DNA from: Verrucomicrobiota bacterium
GTDB taxonomy: Bacteria > Verrucomicrobiota > Verrucomicrobiia > Limisphaerales > JADJPG01
Direction: 5' to 3'
DNA: 64,000 nucleotides
Assembly (NCBI GenBank): GCA_016713365.1
Contig: JADJPG010000018.1
Coordinates: forward strand, 52,630 to 116,629
In this document: piece by piece, positions 45,653-54,070 of the stretch
Layout of the letters: each line of letters starts with the position of its first letter
Numbering within the stretch: the stretch's first letter is position 1
Made by a program: the position numbers and the translations under genes
Notes under the pieces: model-generated
What the model was told of the DNA's origin: nothing
Seen by the model: only the letters and a program-made list of their open reading frames with translations
The model's database searches: none

Positions 45653-46242
45653 ACGCCACCGTTACCACTTCCGAAGCGGTGCTGGTGGACGCCTCCAAGT
45701 GCGTCAGTTCGCACTCGCGCTCGAACCAGCTCGCGCGGCTGCTCTGGGGTTTCGTCTGGGTCATCTTGTTTCGTCCCTCACCGCGATTCCTCTACGGTTG
45801 GCGACGCTTTCTGCTCCGGCTCTTCGGCGCGCAAGTGGGCCGTGAGGCACACATCTATCCCTCCGTCCGCATCTGGGCTCCGTGGAACCTGTCCATCGGC
45901 GAGTTCAGCGCGCTGGGCCATGCGATAGATTGTTACTGCGTGAATCGCGTCTCCATCAACGCACACGTCGGCATCAGCCAGTATTCCTTCCTTTGCACCG
46001 CCAGCCATGACATCGCGGATCCGCATCTGAAGCTGATTCACGCGCCGATTCGCATCGACGAAGCGGCGTGGGTCGCCGCGGACGTGTTCGTCGGTCCCGG
46101 CGTTCACATCGGCGCGGGCGCGGTCGTCGGTGCGCGCGCGAGTGTTTTCAAAGATGTCGAACCATGGACGGTCGTCTGCGGCAATCCCGCGCGCTTTCTG
46201 AAGAAGCGGGAAATCAACTCCAACACCAACGAGCGTTCCTGA
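45649..46242 (+). CDS. WcaF-like hexapeptide-repeat acetyltransferase
   Basis: From the ATG at 45649 (overlapping the previous TGA) the 197 residues have the left-handed beta-helix seen in WcaF and related colanic-acid acetyltransferases. The marks are GAQVGREAHIYPSVRIWAPW, the catalytic-site CTASHD and the hexapeptide coil GVHIGAGAVVGARASVF ending CGNPARFLKKR. It would O-acetylate an EPS sugar with acetyl-CoA. Confidence 0.85.
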   Translation: MNATVTTSEAVLVDASKCVSSHSRSNQLARLLWGFVWVILFRPSPRFLYGWRRFLLRLFGAQVGREAHIYPSVRIWAPWNLSIGEFSALGHAIDCYCVNRVSINAHVGISQYSFLCTASHDIADPHLKLIHAPIRIDEAAWVAADVFVGPGVHIGAGAVVGARASVFKDVEPWTVVCGNPARFLKKREINSNTNERS

Positions 46243-46248
46243 GATTTT

Positions 46249-47169
46249 ATGCACCTGCCACCTCCACTCCAGAAAGCCTCCGAATGGCTCCGTCACCAAC
46301 CCACGCTCGGCCGCTGGGCGTTGAAGTGCGTGCCCGATGTTCGCGTGAGAATGCTCATCGAACCGATCGGCGACTTCAACATCCGCCTCCGGCGCAACCG
46401 CAGCTTCTGGCTCCGGCATCCGCTCACGCACGAGCTCTTCCCGCTCGGCGCACTGCAGCGCATGGTGAAGCCCGGATCCGTGGTTTACGACGTGGGCGCG
46501 AACATCGGTCTCTACGCGCGCTTCATGCTGCAACAGTTCGGCGCGCGCTGCGTCGTCTGTTTCGAGCCGATGACCGAGAATCGCGCCATGCTTGAGGACA
46601 ACATTCGCGCCGGCGCCTGCGAGCAGCAGGTGCAGATCATGCCGTGGGCGTTGTGCGACAAGGACGGCGAGGAGGAACTGCAGGTCGATGACATGATGTC
46701 CGGTTCCGCCGTGCTGGATCGCGTCACCGGGGGCACCGCCGCCAACGGCCGCAAGCAATACGGCATGGAGGCGTTGACGGAGAAAGTTTCCGTCGCGCGA
46801 CTGGATCAGCTCGTCGCCTCGCACCGCCTGCCGCCACCGAATGTGATCAAGGTGGACATCGAAGGCGCTGAAGGATTGATGCTCGCCGGCGCCCGCGAAA
46901 CGCTACGCCAGCATCAGCCGGATCTGCTGGTCGAACTGCACGGCGCTGCTGTGGCAGGCAGCGTCTTCAAGACGCTCACCGATTTGGGCTACGCATGTTT
47001 CGGCGAGCTGGGTGAAGGCGCCGGCCGCCATTACCGCCGCGTCACCCAACGCGATATCGATTCGTTGAAGGACTACTACGATCTGCACTTCATCGTCGCG
47101 TCCACAGATGCGAAGAAGCTCGAGCAGCCGATTCAACCCTACGCGGAGCCCCGCGCCGTTTCGTTCTGA
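46249..47169 (+). CDS. FkbM-family methyltransferase
   Basis: The SAM-binding motif YDVGANIGLYA (80-90) and the FkbM motif IKVDIEGAEGLMLAGA place it in this family, which O-methylates sugars and other hydroxyls. An extra ~60 residues precede the core. It sits six bases after the acetyltransferase stop and two bases before the next gene, so it belongs to the EPS operon and probably methylates the repeat unit. Confidence 0.85.
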   Translation: MHLPPPLQKASEWLRHQPTLGRWALKCVPDVRVRMLIEPIGDFNIRLRRNRSFWLRHPLTHELFPLGALQRMVKPGSVVYDVGANIGLYARFMLQQFGARCVVCFEPMTENRAMLEDNIRAGACEQQVQIMPWALCDKDGEEELQVDDMMSGSAVLDRVTGGTAANGRKQYGMEALTEKVSVARLDQLVASHRLPPPNVIKVDIEGAEGLMLAGARETLRQHQPDLLVELHGAAVAGSVFKTLTDLGYACFGELGEGAGRHYRRVTQRDIDSLKDYYDLHFIVASTDAKKLEQPIQPYAEPRAVSF

Positions 47170-47171
47170 AC

Positions 47172-47999
47172 ATGATCTCGGTCCTGATTCTCACACTGAA
47201 CGAGGAAGAAAACCTTCCCGCCTGTCTGGAGGCGGTGAAGTGGAGCGACGACATTGTCGTTTTCGACTCCTTCAGCACGGATCGCACGGTGGAGATAGCC
47301 CGCGCCGCTGGCGCTCGCGTGATTCAACGCCGTTTCGACAACGAACGGGATCATCGCGCCGCCGCGCTACAGGCTGGCTTCAAGCACGGATGGGTTTACA
47401 ACCCCGACGCTGACGAAATCACCACACCGGAACTGCGCGACGAAATGCTTCGAGTCGCGAACGACACCTCGCGAAAGGAGGTCGCCTATCGCGTCCGCTT
47501 CAAGAACATGTTCATGGGCCGGTGGCTCCGTCACAGCAGTCTTTATCCGACATGGGTGATGCGGCTGTTCCGCCCGGAGAAACTTTCCTTCGAACGCACG
47601 ATCAACCTCCGCTACGTCGCCGACGGCCCCGAAGGCCGGCTCGAAAGCCACTTCGAACATCACAGCTTCAACAAGGGGCTGAACGCATGGTTCGAAAAAC
47701 ACAACCGCTACTCGTGGCACGAAGCGGAGGAGAGTTTGAAATCGCTTTCGCGCGGCAGCTTGAACTGGTGCGATCTATTCGCCTTCGAACCCGCCACCCG
47801 CCGCCGCACGCTGAAAGAACTGAGCTTCCGTCTACCGTGCCGGCCAATGTTGCGGTTTCTCTACATGTTCATCTGGAAACGTGGCTTCCTCGATGGCTGG
47901 GCCGGATTCACCTACTGCCGGCTGCTGACCATCTACGAATACATGATCGTTTTGAAGATGCGCGAACTGCGCCTGCGGGAGCGAGGAGCCACGATTTGA
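47172..47999 (+). CDS. Glycosyltransferase family 2, WaaE/KdtX-like
   Basis: The start SVLILTLNEEENLPACLEAV and SDDIVVFDSFSTDRTVEIA, the DAD in VYNPDADE, and the tail with FEHHSFNKGLNAWFEKHNRYS..EA fit the WaaE-like beta-glucosyltransferase branch of GT2. The His/Asn-rich C-terminal motif separates this branch from classic GT2. It adds one sugar to the repeat unit or lipid core. Confidence 0.85.
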   Translation: MISVLILTLNEEENLPACLEAVKWSDDIVVFDSFSTDRTVEIARAAGARVIQRRFDNERDHRAAALQAGFKHGWVYNPDADEITTPELRDEMLRVANDTSRKEVAYRVRFKNMFMGRWLRHSSLYPTWVMRLFRPEKLSFERTINLRYVADGPEGRLESHFEHHSFNKGLNAWFEKHNRYSWHEAEESLKSLSRGSLNWCDLFAFEPATRRRTLKELSFRLPCRPMLRFLYMFIWKRGFLDGWAGFTYCRLLTIYEYMIVLKMRELRLRERGATI

Positions 48000-49279
48000 A
48001 AACGCCGCCGTCCATCCTCTTTCTGAACCGCGTTTATCCGCCGGCTGACGGAGCGACCGGAAAATTGCTGGCCGAGCTCGCTCCAGCCCTCGTCCAGCGC
48101 GGCCACCGCGTGACGGTGGTAACTGCGGAGTCTGGCGCTGGAGGAAAGCCCGGCGAGCACGTCAATGGCGTGCAGGTCGAACGCGTCCACGGACTGCCGT
48201 TCACCCGAGCCAGCCATTGGCGGCGAGCGTTGAGTTACCTCAGCCTCTACCCTGCCCTGCTCTGGTGCGCATTACGGCTGCCTCGCGCCGACGTGGTGGT
48301 CACACTCACCGATCCGCCACTGCTTCTGTTGCTCGGAGTGCTGATCAAGACAGTCAAAGGCTCCCGACACATTCATTGGGCGCAGGATCTTTATCCGGAG
48401 CTCGCGGAAGAAATGAAGGTGCTGCCACAAGGCGGAGTCGTCGCGCGCACGCTGCGATGGTTGTCGACTGGAGGACTGCGCCACGCGGACCGCGTGATCG
48501 CGGTGGGACGTTGCATGAAAGCCCGAATCATCGCGCGCGGGGTCAAGCCGACCGCCGTCCAGATCATCCCGAACTGGGGTCACAGTGCCGAAGCAACAGG
48601 TGGGTCGCGCGTCGCCAATCCATTTCGAGTCGAGCACGAACTCGGCGGGCGATTCGTCGTGATGTATTCAGGCAACCTCGGCTTGGCCCATCCATTCGAG
48701 GCGATACTGGATGCCGCGGAACGATTGAGAGAAAGCCATCCGACCGCACTGTTTCTTTTCGTCGGGAGCGGACCGCGCCTGCACTGGGTGCGGGAGCAGG
48801 TCCTCAAGCGCAGCCTGCACAACGTCCGCTTTCTCCCGTTTCAACCGAAGGAGAAGCTGGCACACAGTCTCGCCGCGGCGGACATTCATCTCGCGTCGAT
48901 GCAACACGAGCTGTGCGGACTGGTCGTGCCCAGCAAGGTTTACGGCGTGATGGCCGCCGGTCGCCCCTGCGTGTTTCTCGGCCCCGAGGAGAGTGAGGCC
49001 GCCCAGTTCATTCTGCAGCACGGCTGCGGAAGCGTCCTCACCAAGGCGACAGGCGCACGACTCGCCTCGTGTCTCGCCCAATGGATGGGCGACGAATCAT
49101 TGCTTCGCGAGACGCGGGATCGAGTCGAAGCCGTCGCGGAACGAGTCAGCTTAGGGGCCGCGGTTCGCGCCTTCAGCCATTCGATTCAGGAAATCGGCGG
49201 GTCCAGTTCAATCCCGGCCCGCCTCAAGGCGAGCGAACCCCACAGTCCGATCACTTCGACTATGACGACATCCTCATGA
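47996..49279 (+). CDS. Glycosyltransferase family 4, WbuB/WcaI-like
   Basis: I place the start at TTG 47996, inside the previous TGA, because GGAG lies eight bases before it and the GT4 N-terminus (SILFLNRVYPPADGATGKLLAELA) begins there; the long upstream frame is a shadow. HIHWAQDLYPELAEEM is typical of WbuB/WcaI-like enzymes. The donor site has VMYSGNLGLAHPFEAILDAA, FVGSGPRLHWV and VPSKVYGVMAAGRPCVFLG. The C-terminal ~35 residues are low complexity. Confidence 0.8.
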   Translation: MKTPPSILFLNRVYPPADGATGKLLAELAPALVQRGHRVTVVTAESGAGGKPGEHVNGVQVERVHGLPFTRASHWRRALSYLSLYPALLWCALRLPRADVVVTLTDPPLLLLLGVLIKTVKGSRHIHWAQDLYPELAEEMKVLPQGGVVARTLRWLSTGGLRHADRVIAVGRCMKARIIARGVKPTAVQIIPNWGHSAEATGGSRVANPFRVEHELGGRFVVMYSGNLGLAHPFEAILDAAERLRESHPTALFLFVGSGPRLHWVREQVLKRSLHNVRFLPFQPKEKLAHSLAAADIHLASMQHELCGLVVPSKVYGVMAAGRPCVFLGPEESEAAQFILQHGCGSVLTKATGARLASCLAQWMGDESLLRETRDRVEAVAERVSLGAAVRAFSHSIQEIGGSSSIPARLKASEPHSPITSTMTTSS

Positions 49280-49344
49280 ACCAAAACTGCGTTCCGTACT
49301 CATCCCATCTCAACCCAGCGTTCGCCCCGCCGATTGAGTGACGT

Positions 49345-50865
49345 ATGCAATACGGGTCGATGCTCATTTGTGGTGTTGCCGGGTTCATCATCGCGTGGTC
49401 GATGATTCCCGTCCTCCAACGCTACGCCCTGCGCCGGAGCGCCGCGCCGCCGGAACGGGATTTTCACCACACGCACACCACCCAAATCTCGAGGCTGGGG
49501 GGCGTGGCGATCGCGTGCGGTTTTCTCGGGGTCACCTTACTCACAATCATCATCACACAAGCCATCGCCCCGCATCGCTCGATCCCGTGGAGCATGCTCG
49601 CTGGAGCGTTTGCTGCGTTCGCCATAGGACTTCGTGATGACTTCAAACCACTCGGTGCGAAGTTCAAACTCGCCGCCCAGATCCTCATCGCGGCGGCGGT
49701 CTACTTCGGCGGAGTTCAGATTCAACAGCTGAAGAATCCCATCACCGGCGCTGTGTATGACCTCGGCGCGTGGGGATTCGTCGCCACGGTTTTCTGGCTC
49801 GTGACGCTCACCAATCTTATCAATCTCATCGACGGCATCGACGGTCTCGCCGGCGGCATTTCATTGATGTTGATGTGCCTCCTGGCCTGCTTCGGGTTCT
49901 CTGCGGATCCCTTCTCGTTGTTGCTCGCCGTCGGTACCGCTGGCGCGATCATTGGTTTCCTTTGCTACAACTTTCCCCCGGCCAAGATCTACATGGGCGA
50001 CGGTGGCGCCTACTTCCTCGGCTTCCTGATTGGAGCGATGACGATTCTGAATTCGCACAAAGGCACCGTGGCGGCAGCGTTGATCGCGCCCATCTTCGCT
50101 CTCGCGCTTCCGATCGCCGATGTGTCATTGGCCATTCTTCGACGCGGACTGAAAGGTCTTCCCATCTTCCGGCCTGATCGAAAACACATCCACCACCGCC
50201 TGGTGGACTTCGGGTTCAGCCGACGCGGCGCAGTGCTGGCGCTCTACGGACTGTCACTCGCCTTCCTGCTGCTGGCCTTCGTCGTGTTCTGGTCCCGGGG
50301 CCAGCTTGCGCCCATCCTGTTTGGGGCAATGTTCCTAATCTTCTTTATCTCCGCCCGGTGGTCAGGGCTGCTGAAGGATTGGTACGCGGTCGGACGCGAC
50401 TTAGGCATGTCCCTGCGGATTCGGAAAGAGAGCCGTTACGCGCTGACACTCTTGCAATGGCTGGAGATGGAGGCCGAGCGCTGTGAATCGTTGCAGGAGC
50501 TATGGACGACGTACCTGTTCGTCACGCGCAAACTAGGTCTCTCCCAAGTGAAGCTCATCCTCGACAGCGGTCGCACCGTGAGCCGCGACCAGGCGATTCA
50601 TCGCCAGTCGGACGATTTTCATCGAAACCGGCACGAGATGCCGTTGGCGAACATCAAGGCGATCGAGTTCGCCAGCCAGTCCTCCTCCATGCCGCCACAA
50701 GTTTTCGAGCACATCACGGAACTGGCAGCCGAAGGTTGGATGAAAGCCGTGCGGCGATGGCAGTCCGTGAACCAGGTTCCAGTCGTGTTCGAGCCGGCTA
50801 TTCCGACGGAAAGCGAAACAAACTTTTTCTCCCGAGGCCGGGCGCTGATTTCGAATGTGGCCTGA
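49345..50865 (+). CDS. WecA/MraY-family undecaprenyl-phosphate sugar-1-phosphate transferase with extra C-terminal domain
   Basis: This is a polytopic protein with the family motifs: DD (98-99) in GLRDDFKPLGAK, NLIDGIDGLAGG (160-171), IYMGDGGAYFLGF and the His-rich loop DRKHIHHRLVDFGFS. It loads the first sugar-1-phosphate (often GlcNAc-1-P) on undecaprenyl phosphate, thus starting the repeat unit. About 150 C-terminal residues after the membrane part (from VGRDLGMSL to the end) are not part of WecA and are of unknown function. It follows the GT4 gene by 65 bases. Confidence 0.85.
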   Translation: MQYGSMLICGVAGFIIAWSMIPVLQRYALRRSAAPPERDFHHTHTTQISRLGGVAIACGFLGVTLLTIIITQAIAPHRSIPWSMLAGAFAAFAIGLRDDFKPLGAKFKLAAQILIAAAVYFGGVQIQQLKNPITGAVYDLGAWGFVATVFWLVTLTNLINLIDGIDGLAGGISLMLMCLLACFGFSADPFSLLLAVGTAGAIIGFLCYNFPPAKIYMGDGGAYFLGFLIGAMTILNSHKGTVAAALIAPIFALALPIADVSLAILRRGLKGLPIFRPDRKHIHHRLVDFGFSRRGAVLALYGLSLAFLLLAFVVFWSRGQLAPILFGAMFLIFFISARWSGLLKDWYAVGRDLGMSLRIRKESRYALTLLQWLEMEAERCESLQELWTTYLFVTRKLGLSQVKLILDSGRTVSRDQAIHRQSDDFHRNRHEMPLANIKAIEFASQSSSMPPQVFEHITELAAEGWMKAVRRWQSVNQVPVVFEPAIPTESETNFFSRGRALISNVA

Positions 50866-50910
50866 GGAATCTCCGAACACAAAGACGACGCGGACGATCA
50901 ACAAGCAACT

Positions 50911-52332
50911 ATGGACCAGTGGATCATCAATGCGCCAAGATGGTTGTTGCTGGCGGCCCTTATTTACGCGCCGTGGGCCTACGGGTCCACCCGGCCTTGG
51001 ACCGTCACCGGGCTGAACTGGATCCTGGGCTTCACGATCGGGATGTGGCTAATCAGCCACCTATTCCAGCAGCGATGGCCCAAGTGCAATCGCGTTCAAC
51101 TGCTCGCCACGGCCTTCCTCATTGGACTGGCGTGGTTCATGGTGTTCAACGCGCGATACGAGTATGATCAAAGCTCGCTCGAGTTTCTGGCCCGCAGCCA
51201 GGCGTTCGCGTTTGCACCAGGGAGCCTTGACCGCGATCTGTCGTTCGACTCAGCGATCCGATGTACGCTGATGTTGATGGTCGGACTGGTGGCATTCGAG
51301 GTGGCGGAATCCTCCCGGTGGCGCAAGCGAATACTCGGCACCATGATTCTCGTCGGGTGCTCAATCGTTGGACTAGGACTCGCGCAACGGTTCACCGGTG
51401 CAACAGGAATCTTCTGGGCTCGCGAGGACTTGGGACCGAACTTCTTCGCGACCTTCCGCAATCACACCAACGCGGGGGCATACCTAAATTTGATCTGGCC
51501 GCTTGCCGTTGGCTTTGCCGTCCGGGAAAAATTGGCGACCGGGCTCACCTGGCGATTCGTAGTCTGGACGGCGCTTGCCGTCATTTGCCTCACAGGCGTA
51601 ATGGTCAACACCTCCCGCGCCGCCAACTCCCTGGCTGCCGGCCTACTGCTTCTCACCGGCATCTGGCTCATCTGGCAGGCAGTTAAAGGGCGGTTTGGAG
51701 ACATTTCACCGGCATCGATCGCGGCCGCTACCGTGCTCCTTGTCATTGTGATTGGCACGCTGGCATTCATGACGGGATTGGACTCCAACTTGGGCCGATG
51801 GCGGCAGTTCGACAAACAACTCACCGAGGACAATTCCCGATTACTTGCCGCACGCGCCTGCCTGAAGATGATTCCCGAGTCGGGTTGGTGGGGGTTTGGT
51901 CCGGGAACTTTTGAATCCGCCTTCCCATACTTCACCGCCGAGTTTGGGAATCAGCTTCGAGGCCGTTGGATATTCGCACATCAAGACTACCTGCAGACCC
52001 TCATTGAGTGGGGCTACGTAGGCGGGGCGATGTGGGCAATTGCTATCTTTGGCGGAATAATTCGCTCGGTGGTCCGGGGCTTTCGTTACCGCAGACGGCT
52101 TTCAACCGAAACTCGCATCACTCATTTCGCCCTGCTTGTTAGTGCGAGTGGTGTCCTTCTCCACGCCTTGGTGGATTTCCCTCTGCAGATCGCCTCGATT
52201 CAACTCTACGTCATCGTCCTTATTGGCATGCTTTGGTCTTCACATCATTGGATTCAATCCGCGCATCAGCAGAATCGAGCCAGACCACAGCGGCGAGAGG
52301 CTCAAGTCGAGTCGCTCAATTGCGCTGCTTAG
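50911..52332 (+). CDS. O-antigen ligase/Wzy-like membrane protein, second in the window
   Basis: The 473 residues have about 12 hydrophobic segments and the O-antigen ligase core: FFATFRNHTNAGAYLNLIWPLAVGF (Asn-His-containing loop) and a second loop with WWGFGPGTFESAFPYF and FAHQDYLQTLIEWGYVGG. It would attach or polymerise the exported glycan. Together with the first polymerase this gives the locus both a Wzy- and a WaaL-like candidate, but sequence does not tell which is which. It is the last EPS gene before the tRNA. Confidence 0.75.
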   Translation: MDQWIINAPRWLLLAALIYAPWAYGSTRPWTVTGLNWILGFTIGMWLISHLFQQRWPKCNRVQLLATAFLIGLAWFMVFNARYEYDQSSLEFLARSQAFAFAPGSLDRDLSFDSAIRCTLMLMVGLVAFEVAESSRWRKRILGTMILVGCSIVGLGLAQRFTGATGIFWAREDLGPNFFATFRNHTNAGAYLNLIWPLAVGFAVREKLATGLTWRFVVWTALAVICLTGVMVNTSRAANSLAAGLLLLTGIWLIWQAVKGRFGDISPASIAAATVLLVIVIGTLAFMTGLDSNLGRWRQFDKQLTEDNSRLLAARACLKMIPESGWWGFGPGTFESAFPYFTAEFGNQLRGRWIFAHQDYLQTLIEWGYVGGAMWAIAIFGGIIRSVVRGFRYRRRLSTETRITHFALLVSASGVLLHALVDFPLQIASIQLYVIVLIGMLWSSHHWIQSAHQQNRARPQRREAQVESLNCAA

Positions 52333-52435
52333 CGAAACGCGGCACCACCAGCATTTGGCAAAAGATTGAGAATTCTGGTGTTTCAGCTTGCGTCCTCATC
52401 GATGATCCAATAGTTAAATCCCTACGATTTTGCGT

Positions 52436-52511
52436 GGGGTCGTAGCTCAGTTGGTAGAGCGTCTCGTTCGCAATGAGAAGGTCGCAGGTTCGATCCCTGT
52501 CGGCTCCACCA
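52436..52511 (+). tRNA. tRNA-Ala (anticodon CGC)
   Basis: Canonical cloverleaf: acceptor GGGGTCG/CGGCTCC with a G3-U70 pair, the alanine identity element, D-arm GCTC/GAGC, anticodon stem TCTCG/TGAGA with loop TTCGCAA, T-loop TTCGATC, A73 and encoded CCA. Confidence 0.95.
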
Positions 52512-52715
52512 TTTAGCAAAATCCCTCCCTGCGGGACTCTTCCGGGTGTTTTCATCGAATTTCAATCTCAGTCCCTCATCGCGTTACGGGGAAATACGCA
52601 GCCTTTGAGCGTCTTCCACAGGCTGAATCGCTTGTCTTGGCGGGAGACTGATTCTTAACTGCTGGAGTCATACATTCAGAAACAAAAACAGAACCAACTC
52701 ATCAAGGCACACACT

Positions 52716-53246
52716 ATGAAAATGCTTATTTGTACTCTCGCCCTTGCGGCAGCCACGACGTTTGCGCAGGCGCAAAGTTTCATCGGCACCCTGGACGCCG
52801 GGCAGGATGGAGGCGGAAACCGCACAGGTAGCGGCGTTTTCTATCTCACCCTCACCGAGAACGTCATGACGATCACCGGTGACTTCAGCGGACTATCGGG
52901 AGTCACCGTCAACGCGCACATCCATGGCCCATCGCCGGCCGGACAAAATTCCGGTGTTCTCTATGGACTCTTCAATCAAATCACTCTGGGAGCTGACAAC
53001 AAGTCCGGAAGCATCAATACGACGATTCCGCTGATCGCCAATCCAAACAACACCACCTTCGATATTCCCACACAGATCGGGCAGCTCAACGGCGGTTTGT
53101 GGTATTTCAACATCCATAGCTCCACCTTCGGCGGCGGTGAGATTCGCGGCCAAATCCTCGCTGTACCGGAACCCTCCACGATTGCCCTGGGTGCGATGGG
53201 CTTTGCCGGCTTCGTGATCTGGCAACTGCGCCGACGCCTCAGCTAA
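52716..53246 (+). CDS. CHRD-domain protein with PEP-CTERM sorting signal
   Basis: A signal peptide (MKMLICTLALAAATTFAQAQ) leads to a CHRD-like beta domain: FYLTLTENVMTITGDFSGLSG, HIHGP..AGQNSGVLY, NIHSSTFGGGEIRGQI are the family signature. The last 27 residues are a PEP-CTERM signal: VPEPST (150-155), a membrane helix (IALGAMGFAGFVIW) and a RRR anchor. In known systems an exosortase processes this signal and the protein reaches the outer surface together with EPS; no exosortase is in this window. The neighbouring EPS locus fits this partnership. A bidirectional terminator follows. Confidence 0.9.
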   Translation: MKMLICTLALAAATTFAQAQSFIGTLDAGQDGGGNRTGSGVFYLTLTENVMTITGDFSGLSGVTVNAHIHGPSPAGQNSGVLYGLFNQITLGADNKSGSINTTIPLIANPNNTTFDIPTQIGQLNGGLWYFNIHSSTFGGGEIRGQILAVPEPSTIALGAMGFAGFVIWQLRRRLS

Positions 53247-53263
53247 AGCAAATCTCGAAAACG

Positions 53264-53300
53264 AAAAAGGGCGCGTTCCCGATAGGAACGCGCCCTTTTC
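53264..53300. terminator. Bidirectional Rho-independent terminator between converging genes
   Basis: GGGCGCGTTCC (53269-53279) pairs with GGAACGCGCCC (53285-53295) over a five-base loop, with AAAAA before and TTTT after. It can end both the CHRD gene (plus) and the 53316 gene (minus). Confidence 0.9.
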
Positions 53301-53315
53301 TATTTAGAAGATTAC

Positions 53316-53726
53316 TTACGCAGCGCGGCGACTGCCAAACAGGGAGCCGACCAGCGACTTCCCTTCCGCCTGCCCCTGCTTCACCTTGAGCTGACCGAGG
53401 AGTGATTGAAGACCAATGAACAGTTTGTGCCAGCTGTTCTCGACATTGCGAAGTGCGTTGTCGTTCATTTCACTCAGATACCGAATCGACGGCGCTCCGG
53501 CGATCAGCCCATGAACATCCTCTCGGCTGATCGGACCGCAGTCGATCGCGGATAAAATCAACTCCAGTTCCTGAGTGATCACACTCTTGATCTCGAGGAA
53601 TTGATTCTCGTCTTCCTGCGTGAACTTCTTCGTCCTCGCCATGTTCATGAACGTGTTGAACTGCTTCCAACACTCGAGATAATTCTCCATTCGGGCGATC
53701 AACTGGTCGACATTGCTCTTGCTCAT
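53316..53726 (-). CDS. Small helical protein of the Roadblock/GTPase cluster, unknown function
   Basis: I do not recognise this 136-residue protein. It is almost wholly helical and charged (MENYLECWKQFNTFMNMARTKKF, QELELILSAIDCG) with a Ser/Arg tail. No signal peptide or membrane segment is present. It is the last gene of a three-gene minus-strand run with the 53744 protein and the response regulator, 17 bases apart, so a role in the same signalling unit is likely. Confidence 0.65.
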   Translation of the reverse strand: MSKSNVDQLIARMENYLECWKQFNTFMNMARTKKFTQEDENQFLEIKSVITQELELILSAIDCGPISREDVHGLIAGAPSIRYLSEMNDNALRNVENSWHKLFIGLQSLLGQLKVKQGQAEGKSLVGSLFGSRRAA

Positions 53727-53743
53727 AAGGCTCTCTCTCCGGG

Positions 53744-54070
53744 TTAGGGGCTTTTCTTAATCTTTACTGGTGAATGCTGATCCAACGTTTGTGGCATCAG
53801 GAACACGATGGCGCCACCGCCCAGCTCGCGCGCCTGAAGTTTAAGTGCAGAATACTGGACGGTAATTTCAGTCAACGGCATGTGAGCCCGTTTTGCAGAG
53901 CGAAATGAAGCAAGCACCTGTTGCCCGATGGCGTCTCGATGCCCGGCCGGGAAGGACTGGGGCAGCGTGGAGGTAATTACCTCACCGTCCTTGTCCACGG
54001 TGAAACTCCCCGCCGGCAGATGAACCAGCGCGGGCTCAGAGGATCCAAATAAACGACTTAAGAGGCCCAT
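53744..54070 (-). CDS. Small Roadblock/LC7-like protein (tentative)
   Basis: The 108 residues have the strand-helix-strand pattern of Roadblock/LC7 (MglB-like) domains: a GSFTVDKDGEVITSTLPQSF opening like the V.D.DG.V..S.LP element, a helix (GHRDAIGQQVLASFRSAKRA) and then ITVQYSALKLQARELGGGAIVFLMP, the paired strands. The family assignment is my reading and may fail on a profile search. Its start overlaps the response regulator stop by 13 bases, so the two are translationally coupled. The product is soluble. Confidence 0.5.
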   Translation of the reverse strand: MGLLSRLFGSSEPALVHLPAGSFTVDKDGEVITSTLPQSFPAGHRDAIGQQVLASFRSAKRAHMPLTEITVQYSALKLQARELGGGAIVFLMPQTLDQHSPVKIKKSP

